DNA from: Dokdonia pacifica
GTDB lineage: Bacteria; Bacteroidota; Bacteroidia; Flavobacteriales; Flavobacteriaceae
NCBI RefSeq assembly: GCF_900188275.1
Contig: NZ_FZNY01000006.1
Location: 248,001 to 312,000 of the forward strand
Direction of reading: 5' to 3'
Length of the DNA: 64,000 nucleotides
The notes below the pieces were generated by a model that ran no database searches, was not told the DNA's origin, and saw only the letters and a list, made by a program, of their open reading frames with translations. Every line of letters begins with the position of its first letter. Position 1 is the first letter of the stretch. The position numbers were made by a program, and so were the translations under genes. Positions 36,150 to 44,151 of this stretch are shown here, one piece after another.

Positions 36150-36899
36150 ATGATTACAATAGATACTAAGAAGATTCAAGAAAACTTAGCTCCTTTTATT
36201 GATAAAAAGATCGAGTCGCATCTTAAAAGATTTTTGAAAGAGTATTGGTATAAGGTGTCTAAAGAGGTATTGCTTGATAAAGTAATTGATAATCCAAATG
36301 CATTTACAATTCTTGAAGTAGAATGTCTATATTTTTGGTTAGATGATTTACATGACACATTATATAGAAGCTACCAGAATAGAATACGTAAAATTCGAAA
36401 AACGGGTAGTATTAGGGCAGATGTTTTAAAAATGAATAAATTAAAGTTTTTAAAGCATTATGGTGTTAATTTATTTTTTGAAATACCTTCAAAAACTCCT
36501 GTCAGAGCTTTTTTAGAAATCTTCTACTATTATTTCTGGAACTATGAAAAGAAAATATCTTTTTTTGAAGACATAGATGATTTAAATAAAATGGAAATCT
36601 GTTTGATAAAAGACTTACATCATTTTTCTAATTATTTTCTAGTTTATTGCGGTCAGATAGTTATTCATTTTGGGGATGATGAAGATGATAAGAAAGAAGC
36701 GAAAAACATTTTAGAGGACATAAAACTAATAGATCTATATACTTATAAACTTGCTGTAGAGGATACTAGTCATTTGATGAATACCACAGGTGAAGGATTC
36801 AAATATTCATTAATACAACTGTTTTATTATGCGCAAGGTTTTGAAAAAGAAATTGTGAACTTGCCAATAAATACAAGGGTTTGGAATTTCCATACCTAG
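36150..36899 (+). CDS. Hypothetical protein, 249 aa, mostly helical
   Basis: Unrecognised. I choose the ATG at 36150 (MITIDTKKIQENLAPF); an ATG at 36081 in the same frame would overlap the SDR by 38 bases and gives an unlikely N-terminus. It has no signal peptide and no membrane segment long enough to be convincing. Aromatic-rich helices (FLKEYWYKVSKE, FLEIFYYYFWNYEKK) and an acidic stretch (HFGDDEDDKKEAKN) stand out. The overall size and helical character recall the RteC-like proteins of Bacteroidota, but I see no motif that would justify the name. Confidence 0.65.
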   Translation: MITIDTKKIQENLAPFIDKKIESHLKRFLKEYWYKVSKEVLLDKVIDNPNAFTILEVECLYFWLDDLHDTLYRSYQNRIRKIRKTGSIRADVLKMNKLKFLKHYGVNLFFEIPSKTPVRAFLEIFYYYFWNYEKKISFFEDIDDLNKMEICLIKDLHHFSNYFLVYCGQIVIHFGDDEDDKKEAKNILEDIKLIDLYTYKLAVEDTSHLMNTTGEGFKYSLIQLFYYAQGFEKEIVNLPINTRVWNFHT

Positions 36900-36935
36900 A
36901 AATGGATATATAAAACATAATATATTAAGATATAT

Positions 36936-37430
36936 ATGCAGAAAGAAACCATCATAATTCTTGCAAGTTCTCGTTCTCATGGAGATACGGCAAAAGTAGT
37001 TCAGCAATTACAGCAGATCATACATTGTGATATGGTAGATCTAAATGACTATGATATTAGTTATTATGATTATGAACATGCTAATAAGGATGATGATTTT
37101 CTGCCTTTAATGAAGCGTATTATCAATGACTATCAGAATGTCATTTTTGCAACACCTGTGTATTGGTACACTATGAGTGGAATTCTAAAAGTGTTTTTTG
37201 ATAGAATTTCTGACCTACTAACTATTGAAAAAGATCTAGGTAGACAATTGCGAGGGAAAGGTTTTGGCGCAATTAGTTGTTGTATGAATGGGAGTATTGA
37301 TCAAGAGTTTTGGCACCCTTTTGTGAAAACTGCGGGTTATTTAGGAATGAGGTATTTGGGAAATATTCATGTTGACTCATTAGAGAATCTACCATTACTT
37401 GAAGATTTTAGGAATAAGATTATTACATAG
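36936..37430 (+). CDS. NAD(P)H-dependent FMN reductase / flavodoxin-like oxidoreductase
   Basis: A 164-aa flavodoxin-fold protein. The FMN phosphate loop is ILASSRSHGDTAKVV and the second flavin loop is ATPVYWYTMSGILKVFFDRI. Proteins of this type reduce FMN, quinones or azo and nitro compounds with NAD(P)H. No partner gene is obvious nearby. A perfect 14-bp hairpin terminator follows. Confidence 0.85.
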   Translation: MQKETIIILASSRSHGDTAKVVQQLQQIIHCDMVDLNDYDISYYDYEHANKDDDFLPLMKRIINDYQNVIFATPVYWYTMSGILKVFFDRISDLLTIEKDLGRQLRGKGFGAISCCMNGSIDQEFWHPFVKTAGYLGMRYLGNIHVDSLENLPLLEDFRNKIIT

Positions 37431-37440
37431 TAACACATAA

Positions 37441-37474
37441 AAAGTCATCTAGATGTTTATATCTAGATGACTTT
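37441..37474. terminator. Bidirectional terminator
   Basis: AAAGTCATCTAGAT (37441-37454) pairs perfectly with ATCTAGATGACTTT (37461-37474) over a 6-nt loop, between convergent genes. Confidence 0.82.
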
Positions 37475-37497
37475 AATTATTCTTTATTAGAATACCT

Positions 37498-37707
37498 TTA
37501 ATTAAATTGACATACATCAAAAAATTCTATAGGTCCTTGCGGAGTATCTACTGTAATTCCGCAGCTACGACCACAAGGACAGTCATTGTCATCAAAACAT
37601 TGGACAAGTTGAGGTTGACAACCTCCCCAAAATCCTCCTTTAATTTCTTTTTGTTCGGTGTTAGATAATGTTCTAACACCTTTAAGATTTAATGTTTTCT
37701 TTAACAT
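37498..37707 (-). CDS. Cys-rich small peptide with double-glycine leader
   Basis: A 69-aa ORF. The leader (MLKKTLNLKGVRTLSNTEQ, KEIKGG) has the LSxxEQKxIKGG form found on exported flavobacterial peptides that are cut after GG by a C39 peptidase-containing ABC transporter. The 43-residue remainder begins FWGGC and carries six cysteines, with a tight C-P-C-GRS-C group, so it may form three disulfides. Possible roles are bacteriocin-like toxin, signal peptide or modified (RiPP) precursor. No maturation or export gene is close by. Short length lowers certainty that it is translated. Confidence 0.7.
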   Translation of the reverse strand: MLKKTLNLKGVRTLSNTEQKEIKGGFWGGCQPQLVQCFDDNDCPCGRSCGITVDTPQGPIEFFDVCQFN

Positions 37708-37712
37708 AGTAA

Positions 37713-37773
37713 TAAGGTTTTTATGAGTTTATATCTTTAATAAGGTACGTTCTTTTTGATGTTAAAAACCTTA
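37713..37773 (-). promoter_or_regulatory. Long-spaced inverted repeat upstream of the GG-leader peptide
   Basis: TAAGGTTTTTA (37713-37723) and TAAAAACCTTA (37763-37773) are perfect 11-bp inverted repeats 39 nt apart, starting 6 nt upstream of the peptide ATG. They could be paired operator half-sites or fold in the leader RNA. Confidence 0.4.
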
Positions 37774-37831
37774 ATTTTAGGATGTTAGTGTCCTATTTTG
37801 TTTAAAATGAGGAAGTGTTTTTATAATCGTA

Positions 37832-38272
37832 TTATTCTTTATAAGCTTTTAAAATCACTTTGGAAGAAATGATTTCTTCACCATCTATAATCACTTTAGT
37901 ACGTGTGATGTTTGAAAGAATAGTGTCTTGTTTATTATTAGCATATATAATTACTGTACGTATATTTTTGTTACTAGCATTTTCAAGAGTGATAGGGTCT
38001 AATAATATAATATCAGCTATAGTTTCCTGATAGTTTAAGTTTAATAATGCCATCGTATCAACATTTTGTTTAAAATCAGGATATTGCGATTGAAGTTTCT
38101 GAGTGTCTATATGATCTTGAATTTTCTCTTGGATTAATACTTCATAAGCATTTTCTAATGAAATAGTAACCGGTGCTTTTTCTTTATAGATACGGTCAGA
38201 CATAGAATTATTGTTTTTAGAACATCCTCCTAATAACACACATAAACCTATAAAGAGAATTACTTTATTCAT
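37832..38272 (-). CDS. Small lipoprotein, 146 aa, unknown function
   Basis: I start at the ATG at 38272, which yields a clean lipoprotein signal (MNKVILFIGLCVLLGGC, lipobox cysteine C17); nine further upstream codons in frame are probably not translated. The body is soluble with no recognised domain (QEKIQDHIDTQKLQSQYPDF, VIIYANNKQDTILSNITRTK). Its start overlaps the end of the upstream membrane protein by 8 bases, so the two are coupled and likely act together in the envelope. Confidence 0.7.
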   Translation of the reverse strand: MNKVILFIGLCVLLGGCSKNNNSMSDRIYKEKAPVTISLENAYEVLIQEKIQDHIDTQKLQSQYPDFKQNVDTMALLNLNYQETIADIILLDPITLENASNKNIRTVIIYANNKQDTILSNITRTKVIIDGEEIISSKVILKAYKE

Positions 38273-39182
38273 GGCTAGTTCTAAATTTAAGTTTAACAAT
38301 CTGATTGCCTTCTTTGATAGATTCTATAATTTCAAATCGTTGTAGGCTTTTTGTGGGAGTCGTAAGTTTATCTATAAACTCTTCTTTTGTATACATTTCA
38401 ACACCTACATCATAAGGGAGTACTTGAATTAAAATGGCATTCTTTGCAATGAGTTGATGTAATTGTTGTTTCCGTTTTTTCCAATCATTTACTTTATTAT
38501 TTGCATAAAAATGTAACATGAGATTGTAATCATCTGTACGCAAAGGGATGTCTTCGGTAATTGAAGTGTTTATATGTCGTTTGATGGTATCTGTTTTGTG
38601 ATAGGGTGATTGCACTATAAATTGTATATAATCTGCTTTTGCTTTCCAAGAGAAGCAACCTAAGCTATCACTTTTTATATAGGTAGGTGATTGATTGTTA
38701 TTTAAAATGGTAATATCTAAAGGGATAGTATTAATATACGCACCCCTATCTGTATCTATAAAACAAAACCGGAATGTATTCTCTGTTTTAAAATAAGAGC
38801 TCATCAATACAAGAATAGTAACGATAAGTAAGAGTCCAATACCTATGTATTTGTATAAAGAATTTGTTTTCTTTTTTTCTTGAGTTGTTATTTTCTGTTC
38901 TTTAGAGAATGCAGACCAAGAGCTAGCTCCTGTATAACGGGATAATAGATTAAGAACATCAATTCTTGGAAGTTTTTTTGGTTCATTTTTAAAATACGTA
39001 TAAAATGATTTTTCACTAATACTTCCATTTACTTGCTTTATTAAATCTTCCTGAAACAACACAATATCTTGTCCTTTCCAAGAAGCAATAGGTTTCTCTA
39101 CCGTAGGGTGATTTTTCCTAAAAGTGGCTAATACTGCTTGTGTTAATGTGGTAAATAGTATGTATTCTTCCTTTGTGATAAT
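38265..39182 (-). CDS. Single-pass membrane protein with cytoplasmic N-terminal domain; possible ATT start
   Basis: From the GTG at 39062 the ORF is 265 aa, but the same frame stays open upstream to a TAA at 39194-39192 and reads a coherent sequence (ITKEEYILFTTLTQAVLATF, RKNHPTVEKPIASWKGQDIV). That stretch has no ATG, GTG or TTG before the GTG at 39062. I therefore give the longer frame, beginning at ATT 39182 (305 aa), as a hypothesis. The N-terminal 100 residues look like a flavobacterial cytoplasmic module (QEDLIKQVNGSISEKSFYTY, LPRIDVLNLLSRYTG); a membrane helix follows near residue 125 (YKYIGIGLLLIVTILVLMSS) and then an exported domain. Function unknown. Confidence 0.62.
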   Translation of the reverse strand: MITKEEYILFTTLTQAVLATFRKNHPTVEKPIASWKGQDIVLFQEDLIKQVNGSISEKSFYTYFKNEPKKLPRIDVLNLLSRYTGASSWSAFSKEQKITTQEKKKTNSLYKYIGIGLLLIVTILVLMSSYFKTENTFRFCFIDTDRGAYINTIPLDITILNNNQSPTYIKSDSLGCFSWKAKADYIQFIVQSPYHKTDTIKRHINTSITEDIPLRTDDYNLMLHFYANNKVNDWKKRKQQLHQLIAKNAILIQVLPYDVGVEMYTKEEFIDKLTTPTKSLQRFEIIESIKEGNQIVKLKFRTSHE

Positions 39183-39268
39183 CTTCTTACTATTAGGTTA
39201 TTGCGTTTTGTAAATTAATTTACAAAGCCTTTACAAGTGTTTTACAATACTTTTCTAAGGGTTGGTTT

Positions 39269-39276
39269 TATGTTTG
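39269..39276 (+). promoter_or_regulatory. Candidate -7 element of the DUF4349 gene
   Basis: TATGTTTG matches TAnnTTTG exactly, 25 nt before the ATG at 39302. No clear -33 element. Confidence 0.42.
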
Positions 39277-39301
39277 ACTTCAGTAATCAATAAATAAAAA
39301 A

Positions 39302-40162
39302 ATGAAGACACAAACATCAATTTTAAAGGTACTATTTCTTTTTATAGTTTCATCACTTTTCTATATTTCTTGTAGTAGGGAAAATGAATTTAATGATTTT
39401 GCACCTGTCGAATTAGAACGCACAGGAGAAACTGAAATGTTTAAATCTGTTGGAGCAAATGAAAAAGAAAGCACTATTTCTAAAACAGCACAATCAACAA
39501 TAAAAATTATTAAAAATGCTACACTTAGAATGGAAGTAGATGATGTAGTTTATGCTACTCGTGTAGCTCGTGATTATGCACAGCGATATGAAGGATACAT
39601 TTCTGATGAACGAATGACCACAAATACCTACCGTAAAGAAAATAGATTTACCATACGTATACCGCAGACTCATTTTGATACCCTATTAGATAGTATAAGT
39701 ACGCTTTCTAAAACCATAGAAACAAAAAATATCACAACCGTAGATGTGACCGAAGAATATATAGATATTCAAAGTAGACTACAAACTAAAAAAGAAGTGA
39801 AAGAACGCTATGAATCTATATTAAGAAGTAAAGCAAAGACAGTAGAAGAAGTGCTTCAAGCCGAAGAAAAAATACGTACTCTTCAAGAAGAAATAGAATC
39901 TGCAGAAGGGAGATTACGCTACATGTCTAATAAAATAAGTTATAGTACAATACAAATAGATGTGTATCAGGAACTCCCTGTTATAGAAGAACCTATAGAT
40001 AAAGGGCCTTCTTTTTTAACAGAAATAAAAGAAAGTTTACAGATAGGACTTTCAGTATTAAAAGTGCTTGTTTTAATATTATTTCGCATCTGGCCTATAC
40101 TAATTATTGGCACAGGAATTTTGATATATTATCGCAAGAGAAAAAGTAAGCGTTTAAAATAA
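39302..40162 (+). CDS. DUF4349 domain lipoprotein
   Basis: A 286-aa lipoprotein (C24 in SLFYISC). The DUF4349 pattern is clear: KIIKNATLRMEVDDVVYATR, GYISDERM, a central coiled coil (VEEVLQAEEKIRTLQEEIES, AEGRLRYMSNKISYSTIQID) and one C-terminal membrane helix followed by a basic tail (RIWPILIIGTGILIYYRKRK). The family is widespread and its function is unknown; an envelope anchor or sensor is plausible. Confidence 0.88.
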   Translation: MKTQTSILKVLFLFIVSSLFYISCSRENEFNDFAPVELERTGETEMFKSVGANEKESTISKTAQSTIKIIKNATLRMEVDDVVYATRVARDYAQRYEGYISDERMTTNTYRKENRFTIRIPQTHFDTLLDSISTLSKTIETKNITTVDVTEEYIDIQSRLQTKKEVKERYESILRSKAKTVEEVLQAEEKIRTLQEEIESAEGRLRYMSNKISYSTIQIDVYQELPVIEEPIDKGPSFLTEIKESLQIGLSVLKVLVLILFRIWPILIIGTGILIYYRKRKSKRLK

Positions 40163-40181
40163 AATGAAACACTTTGCAGAC

Positions 40182-40212
40182 TTGTCAGACATATAGAATA
40201 TTCTTACTTTAG
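40182..40212 (+). promoter_or_regulatory. Candidate promoter of the sprT-manC operon
   Basis: TTG (40182-40184) and TACTTTAG (40205-40212, one base off TAnnTTTG) are 20 nt apart. The ATG at 40225 is only 12 nt downstream, so the transcript leader would be very short. Confidence 0.45.
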
Positions 40213-40224
40213 AAGAAGATTCCT

Positions 40225-40821
40225 ATGGTAGAGATACTTGAAAAATATATTCCTGAACGTGCTGTACAGCCTGCTTTTGAACTTATCAAAACACATGGCG
40301 TGTATTTGAAAATCGTAAATGAACGTATTACTCGACATGGGGATTATAGAAGAATGCCAGATGGTCAACATCAAATTACAGTAAATGTAAGCCTAAATAG
40401 ATATCGGTTTTTAATGACTCTTATTCATGAGATAGCTCATTTGGTCGCTTTCGAAAAATATGGACGTTTTATAAAACCGCATGGTAAGGAGTGGAAGCAA
40501 ACCTTTCAATTACTAATGCTACCATTTATTAGACCAGATGTTTTCCCCCAAGAAGTTTTGCCATATATAGCACGTCATTTTAAAAACCCTAAAGCAAGTA
40601 GTGATACAGATGCGCATCTCTCTGTAGCACTTAAAAAGTATGACCCTCCCACTGATAAAAACTATATCTTTGAGATACCTCAAGGGTCGAGATTCAGAAT
40701 TTATAATGGTAAAATTTTTAAAAAAGGAAACAAACGTGTAAAACGCTATGAATGTGTTGAGGTAGCCACAGGAAAGGTGTATTTGTTTCAGCCTAATGCT
40801 GAAATTGAACAATTGGATTAA
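40225..40821 (+). CDS. SprT-like zinc metallopeptidase domain protein
   Basis: A 198-aa cytoplasmic protein with the SprT signature HEIAH (H68, E69, H72) and a downstream HGKEW (H86) as the third ligand candidate. The C-terminal half has a beta-rich part (GSRFRIYNGKIFKKGNKRVK, YECVEVATGKVYLFQPNAEI) but lacks the zinc-ribbon cysteines of SprT proper. It resembles Spartan/SprT domains that degrade DNA-protein crosslinks in other organisms; the bacterial role is uncertain. It is 6 nt upstream of manC. Confidence 0.88.
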   Translation: MVEILEKYIPERAVQPAFELIKTHGVYLKIVNERITRHGDYRRMPDGQHQITVNVSLNRYRFLMTLIHEIAHLVAFEKYGRFIKPHGKEWKQTFQLLMLPFIRPDVFPQEVLPYIARHFKNPKASSDTDAHLSVALKKYDPPTDKNYIFEIPQGSRFRIYNGKIFKKGNKRVKRYECVEVATGKVYLFQPNAEIEQLD

Positions 40822-40827
40822 GAAAAT

Positions 40828-41916
40828 ATGAGTATAAAAAATAAAAACTATTACGCATTATTAATGGCTGGTGGTGTTGGTTCAAGATTTTGGCCTGTAA
40901 GTGTAGAAGCTTACCCTAAGCAATTTCACGATATGTTAGGAACAGGAGAGACCTTATTACAAAAAACCTTTAAAAGATTAGCAAAACTTGTTCCTGAAGA
41001 CCAAATACTTATTCTGACCAATAGTAAGTATAATGAATTAGTGAAAGAGCAAATTCCTGAGATCAAACAAAAAAATATTGTGTTGGAATCTGCAATGCGT
41101 AATACAGCTCCGTGTATTTTGTTATCTGCACTTAAAGTAGAAAAAGAAAACCCAGACGCTGTCATGATTGTAGCACCTAGTGATGCTTGGATTGAAGATG
41201 AAGATGCTTTTGTACATGATTTACAAATTGCATTTGATGCCTCGCAAGAAGAAAATGTGATTACCACATTAGGTATTCAACCTACATTTCCTAATACGGG
41301 ATATGGATATATAAATTATGACCAGACGGATTCCGCTTTCGCGAAAGCGGTGAAACGTTTTACCGAAAAACCAGATTATCCTACAGCAAAACAATTTGTT
41401 GAAAGTGGGGAATATTTATGGAATGCCGGAATGTTTATCTGGAGTGCACAAACCGTTTTAAATGGATTTAAAGCACATCTTCCTGAAATGTATGCGCTAT
41501 TTGCTAATGGAATACCAGTATATAATACTCCGGAAGAGCAAACATTTATAGATCGATACTATCCAGATGCCGAAAATATAAGTATTGATTATGGTATCAT
41601 GGAGAAGCATGAGCAAGTAAAAGTAGTGCCCGCTACTTTTGATTGGAATGATTTAGGAACTTGGGGATCTTTGTATGAAAAAATGGATAAAGACCAAGAC
41701 CAGAATGCAATTATTAATGCAAGAGTTGTTACTACAAATACATCAGGGACCATTATTAGAACATCAGGCAATAAAGTGGTTGTGGTAGATGGACTTCAAG
41801 ATTATATTATCGTCGAAAAGGAAGATGTTCTCGTTATAGTACCAAAATCTAAAGAACAAGATATTAAAGAAATACGCAATACAGTACAATCAAAATTTGG
41901 TAGTAACTTAGGATAA
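40828..41916 (+). CDS. manC: Mannose-1-phosphate guanylyltransferase
   Basis: A 362-aa nucleotidyltransferase that makes GDP-mannose for surface polysaccharide. The signature GGVGSRFWPVS lies at residues 15-25, followed by VEAYPKQF and the ManC/GMP motifs FTEKP and WNAGMF. It lacks the phosphomannose isomerase domain of bifunctional enzymes. A palindrome copy at 41333-41350 is read as DSAFAKAVK just before FTEKP, in what should be a surface loop. Confidence 0.94.
   Translation: MSIKNKNYYALLMAGGVGSRFWPVSVEAYPKQFHDMLGTGETLLQKTFKRLAKLVPEDQILILTNSKYNELVKEQIPEIKQKNIVLESAMRNTAPCILLSALKVEKENPDAVMIVAPSDAWIEDEDAFVHDLQIAFDASQEENVITTLGIQPTFPNTGYGYINYDQTDSAFAKAVKRFTEKPDYPTAKQFVESGEYLWNAGMFIWSAQTVLNGFKAHLPEMYALFANGIPVYNTPEEQTFIDRYYPDAENISIDYGIMEKHEQVKVVPATFDWNDLGTWGSLYEKMDKDQDQNAIINARVVTTNTSGTIIRTSGNKVVVVDGLQDYIIVEKEDVLVIVPKSKEQDIKEIRNTVQSKFGSNLG
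41333..41350. repeat. Genome palindrome inside manC
   Basis: CCGCTTTCGCGAAAGCGG, a perfect 18-bp palindrome with C/G instead of A/T in the outer positions; encodes AFAKA. Confidence 0.9.
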
Positions 41917-41945
41917 TGTAAGATCAAATTTATAGTTTGAAGAAT

Positions 41946-43361
41946 ATGGACGAAGCAGATAAAGAAATACAACAAAACAAAGAAGCGGTAAAACAAGATG
42001 CAAAAGGGCTTTGGGAAAGTTTGAAATCTTTTGTTTTAGAACTTCTTGACTTTAGAGCCGACACAGATCGTGAGGTTACGATCGAGCATATAAAAAATGA
42101 TATCCCTTTTAAAGGAGCTACCGCTTGGATTTTGATATGCTCAATTTTTGTGGCATCTATTGGATTAAATGCAGATTCTACTGCGGTAGTAATTGGAGCC
42201 ATGCTTATTTCTCCTCTTATGGGACCTATTTTAGGAATGGGAATGTCTATTGCAATTAATGATATCGATACTCTGAAAAAGTCATTAATCAACTTAACAA
42301 CAATGATTGTGTTAAGTCTTATGACTGCCTATTTGTTTTTTAAGTTTTTCCCATTAGGAAATCAAGAAACATCTGAGCTTTTAGGAAGAACACAACCAGA
42401 TATTAGAGATGTACTTATTGCTTTTTTTGGAGGACTAGCATTGATAATTGCTAGAACAAAAAAAGGAACCATTGCTAGTGTGATTTTTGGAGTGGCGATT
42501 GCTACTGCCTTAATGCCGCCTTTATGTACAGCAGGTTATGGACTCGCTAATGGGAATATGAAGTTCTTTTTAGGGGCGATGAACTTGTTTACTATTAATA
42601 CTATATTTATTGCTCTTGCAACATTTATTGTGTTAAAAGTCTTGCGTTTTCCAATGCGTAAGTATGCAAATTCTAAAAAAAGAAAACGTATTGCACAACT
42701 AGCATCTCTTGCTGCTATCATAGTAATGATTTATCCTACAATTACATTTTTAAGAGTCTTGAAGGATAGTGGGTTTGAAAGAGATTATACAAATTATCTT
42801 AAAACAGAAATTGATTCTAATAATGAGCTTTGGTTTCAAAAAGGGATCTTAGATACAGATAAAAAAACGATCACTTTGTATTTTAATGGAGAGATAGCAG
42901 AAGCTACAGAAACCGACTTAAGAAATGAGGTGAAGAAATATGATAATATTGGTGATTTTGAAGTGAAAGTTAATGGAAATAAGAATAGAAGTTTCGATAA
43001 AATTTCAGATGCATATGATAGGGCTATTGTCGATTTAGATAAAAAAGATAATATCATATCAGGCTTACAAAATGAAATAGAAAACTTAAAAATCCAAATC
43101 GCAAATATTAATAAAAAGAATAATTCATTTTCTTTTTCTGAAATGTCTAAAGATGCCAAAATACAATTTCAAGAGTTAGAATCTTTTGGGTTTTCAAAAA
43201 TGTTGATATCTGATGATTTTAGGACTGTAGATACAGTTAATGTAGCTACCGTAAAATGGAAATCTTCCTTAAATGATAGTGTCATTAAGGTCAGAGATAA
43301 TCAATTAATAATTTGGTTGAAAGAACAAGTAAAAGCAGATTCGATAGTACTCAAAAAATAG
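41946..43361 (+). CDS. DUF389 (TIGR00341) family membrane protein
   Basis: I place the start at ATG 41946 (471 aa, MDEADKEIQQNKEAV); the TTG three codons earlier is less likely. A short cytoplasmic N-terminus is followed by about six membrane segments typical of DUF389 (NADSTAVVIGAMLISPLMGP, then ILGMGMSIA; SVIFGVAIATALMPPLCTAG) and a long C-terminal region with a BON-like part and a coiled coil (NIISGLQNEIENLKIQIANI). Function unknown. It lies 29 nt after manC in the same direction. Confidence 0.88.
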   Translation: MDEADKEIQQNKEAVKQDAKGLWESLKSFVLELLDFRADTDREVTIEHIKNDIPFKGATAWILICSIFVASIGLNADSTAVVIGAMLISPLMGPILGMGMSIAINDIDTLKKSLINLTTMIVLSLMTAYLFFKFFPLGNQETSELLGRTQPDIRDVLIAFFGGLALIIARTKKGTIASVIFGVAIATALMPPLCTAGYGLANGNMKFFLGAMNLFTINTIFIALATFIVLKVLRFPMRKYANSKKRKRIAQLASLAAIIVMIYPTITFLRVLKDSGFERDYTNYLKTEIDSNNELWFQKGILDTDKKTITLYFNGEIAEATETDLRNEVKKYDNIGDFEVKVNGNKNRSFDKISDAYDRAIVDLDKKDNIISGLQNEIENLKIQIANINKKNNSFSFSEMSKDAKIQFQELESFGFSKMLISDDFRTVDTVNVATVKWKSSLNDSVIKVRDNQLIIWLKEQVKADSIVLKK

Positions 43362-43365
43362 ATTT

Positions 43366-43402
43366 AAATGCTTAGTAAACTGTAATGGTTTACTGAGCAT
43401 TT
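43366..43402. terminator. Bidirectional terminator between convergent genes
   Basis: AAATGCTTAGTAAAC (43366-43380) pairs with GTTTACTGAGCATTT (43388-43402) with one G-T pair. The hairpin includes the stop codon of the minus-strand ABC ATPase gene. Confidence 0.75.
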
Positions 43403-44151
43403 TGTGCTTTTCGTACCATCTTAAACAAATTAGAAGAATATACAAAGTTGGTTACTTCTTCATTATCTGTTCTAAAGATTTGAGTTTTGTCACCTTCCCA
43501 AGCAAGATTTCCCTCTTTTAAGAAAACAATTTTTTCCCCAATTTCCATAACGGAGTTCATATCATGGGTATTAATAATAGTGGTGATGTTAAATTCCTTT
43601 GTTATTTCTTGAATCAAATTATCAATAACTGTTGCTGTATGTGGATCTAAGCCAGAGTTAGGCTCATCACAGAAAAGATATCTTGGATTGTTTACAATAG
43701 CTCTAGCTATTGCAACACGTTTTTGCATCCCTCCAGATATTTCTGAAGGTAATTTATGATTTGCATTTTCAAGGTTTACACGATCTATAACAACGTTTGC
43801 ACGCTCTCGCATTTCTGTTTTTTTCATCTTAGTAAACATCTGTAATGGAAACATTATATTTTCCTCAACAGTCATAGAATCAAATAGTGCACTTCCCTGA
43901 AAAACCATCCCTATTTTTTCTCGTATAGCACGTTGCTCTTCAAAATCTAAATCAGAATAACAAATTCCATCATAGAGAATTTTACCACTATCAGGTCTGA
44001 ATAACCCGAGCATACTTTTTATAAAAACAGTTTTTCCAGATCCACTTTGTCCAATAATAAGATTGGTCTTGCCTTTGTCAAAAGAAGTCGTAAGTCCTTT
44101 AAGAACTTCTACATCACCAAACCCTTTTCTTAATTCTCTTACCTCTATCAT
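43390..44151 (-). CDS. ABC transporter ATP-binding protein, MlaF/Mkl type
   Basis: A 253-aa ATPase: Walker A GQSGSGKT at 34-41, signature SGGMQKRVAIARA, Walker B YLFCDEPNSGLD, and a switch His in NTHD. The sequence class and the adjacent MlaE permease mark it as part of an MCE-type lipid transport system keeping outer-membrane asymmetry. Its ATG overlaps the permease stop by one base (position 44151). No MCE-domain gene is in the window. Confidence 0.92.
   Translation of the reverse strand: MIEVRELRKGFGDVEVLKGLTTSFDKGKTNLIIGQSGSGKTVFIKSMLGLFRPDSGKILYDGICYSDLDFEEQRAIREKIGMVFQGSALFDSMTVEENIMFPLQMFTKMKKTEMRERANVVIDRVNLENANHKLPSEISGGMQKRVAIARAIVNNPRYLFCDEPNSGLDPHTATVIDNLIQEITKEFNITTIINTHDMNSVMEIGEKIVFLKEGNLAWEGDKTQIFRTDNEEVTNFVYSSNLFKMVRKAQNAQ

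Noticed and set aside
40449-40460. GTCGCTTTCGAA in the sprT-like gene as another palindrome copy
   Set aside because: It lacks the central CGCG and only resembles the left arm; ordinary codons for VAFE.
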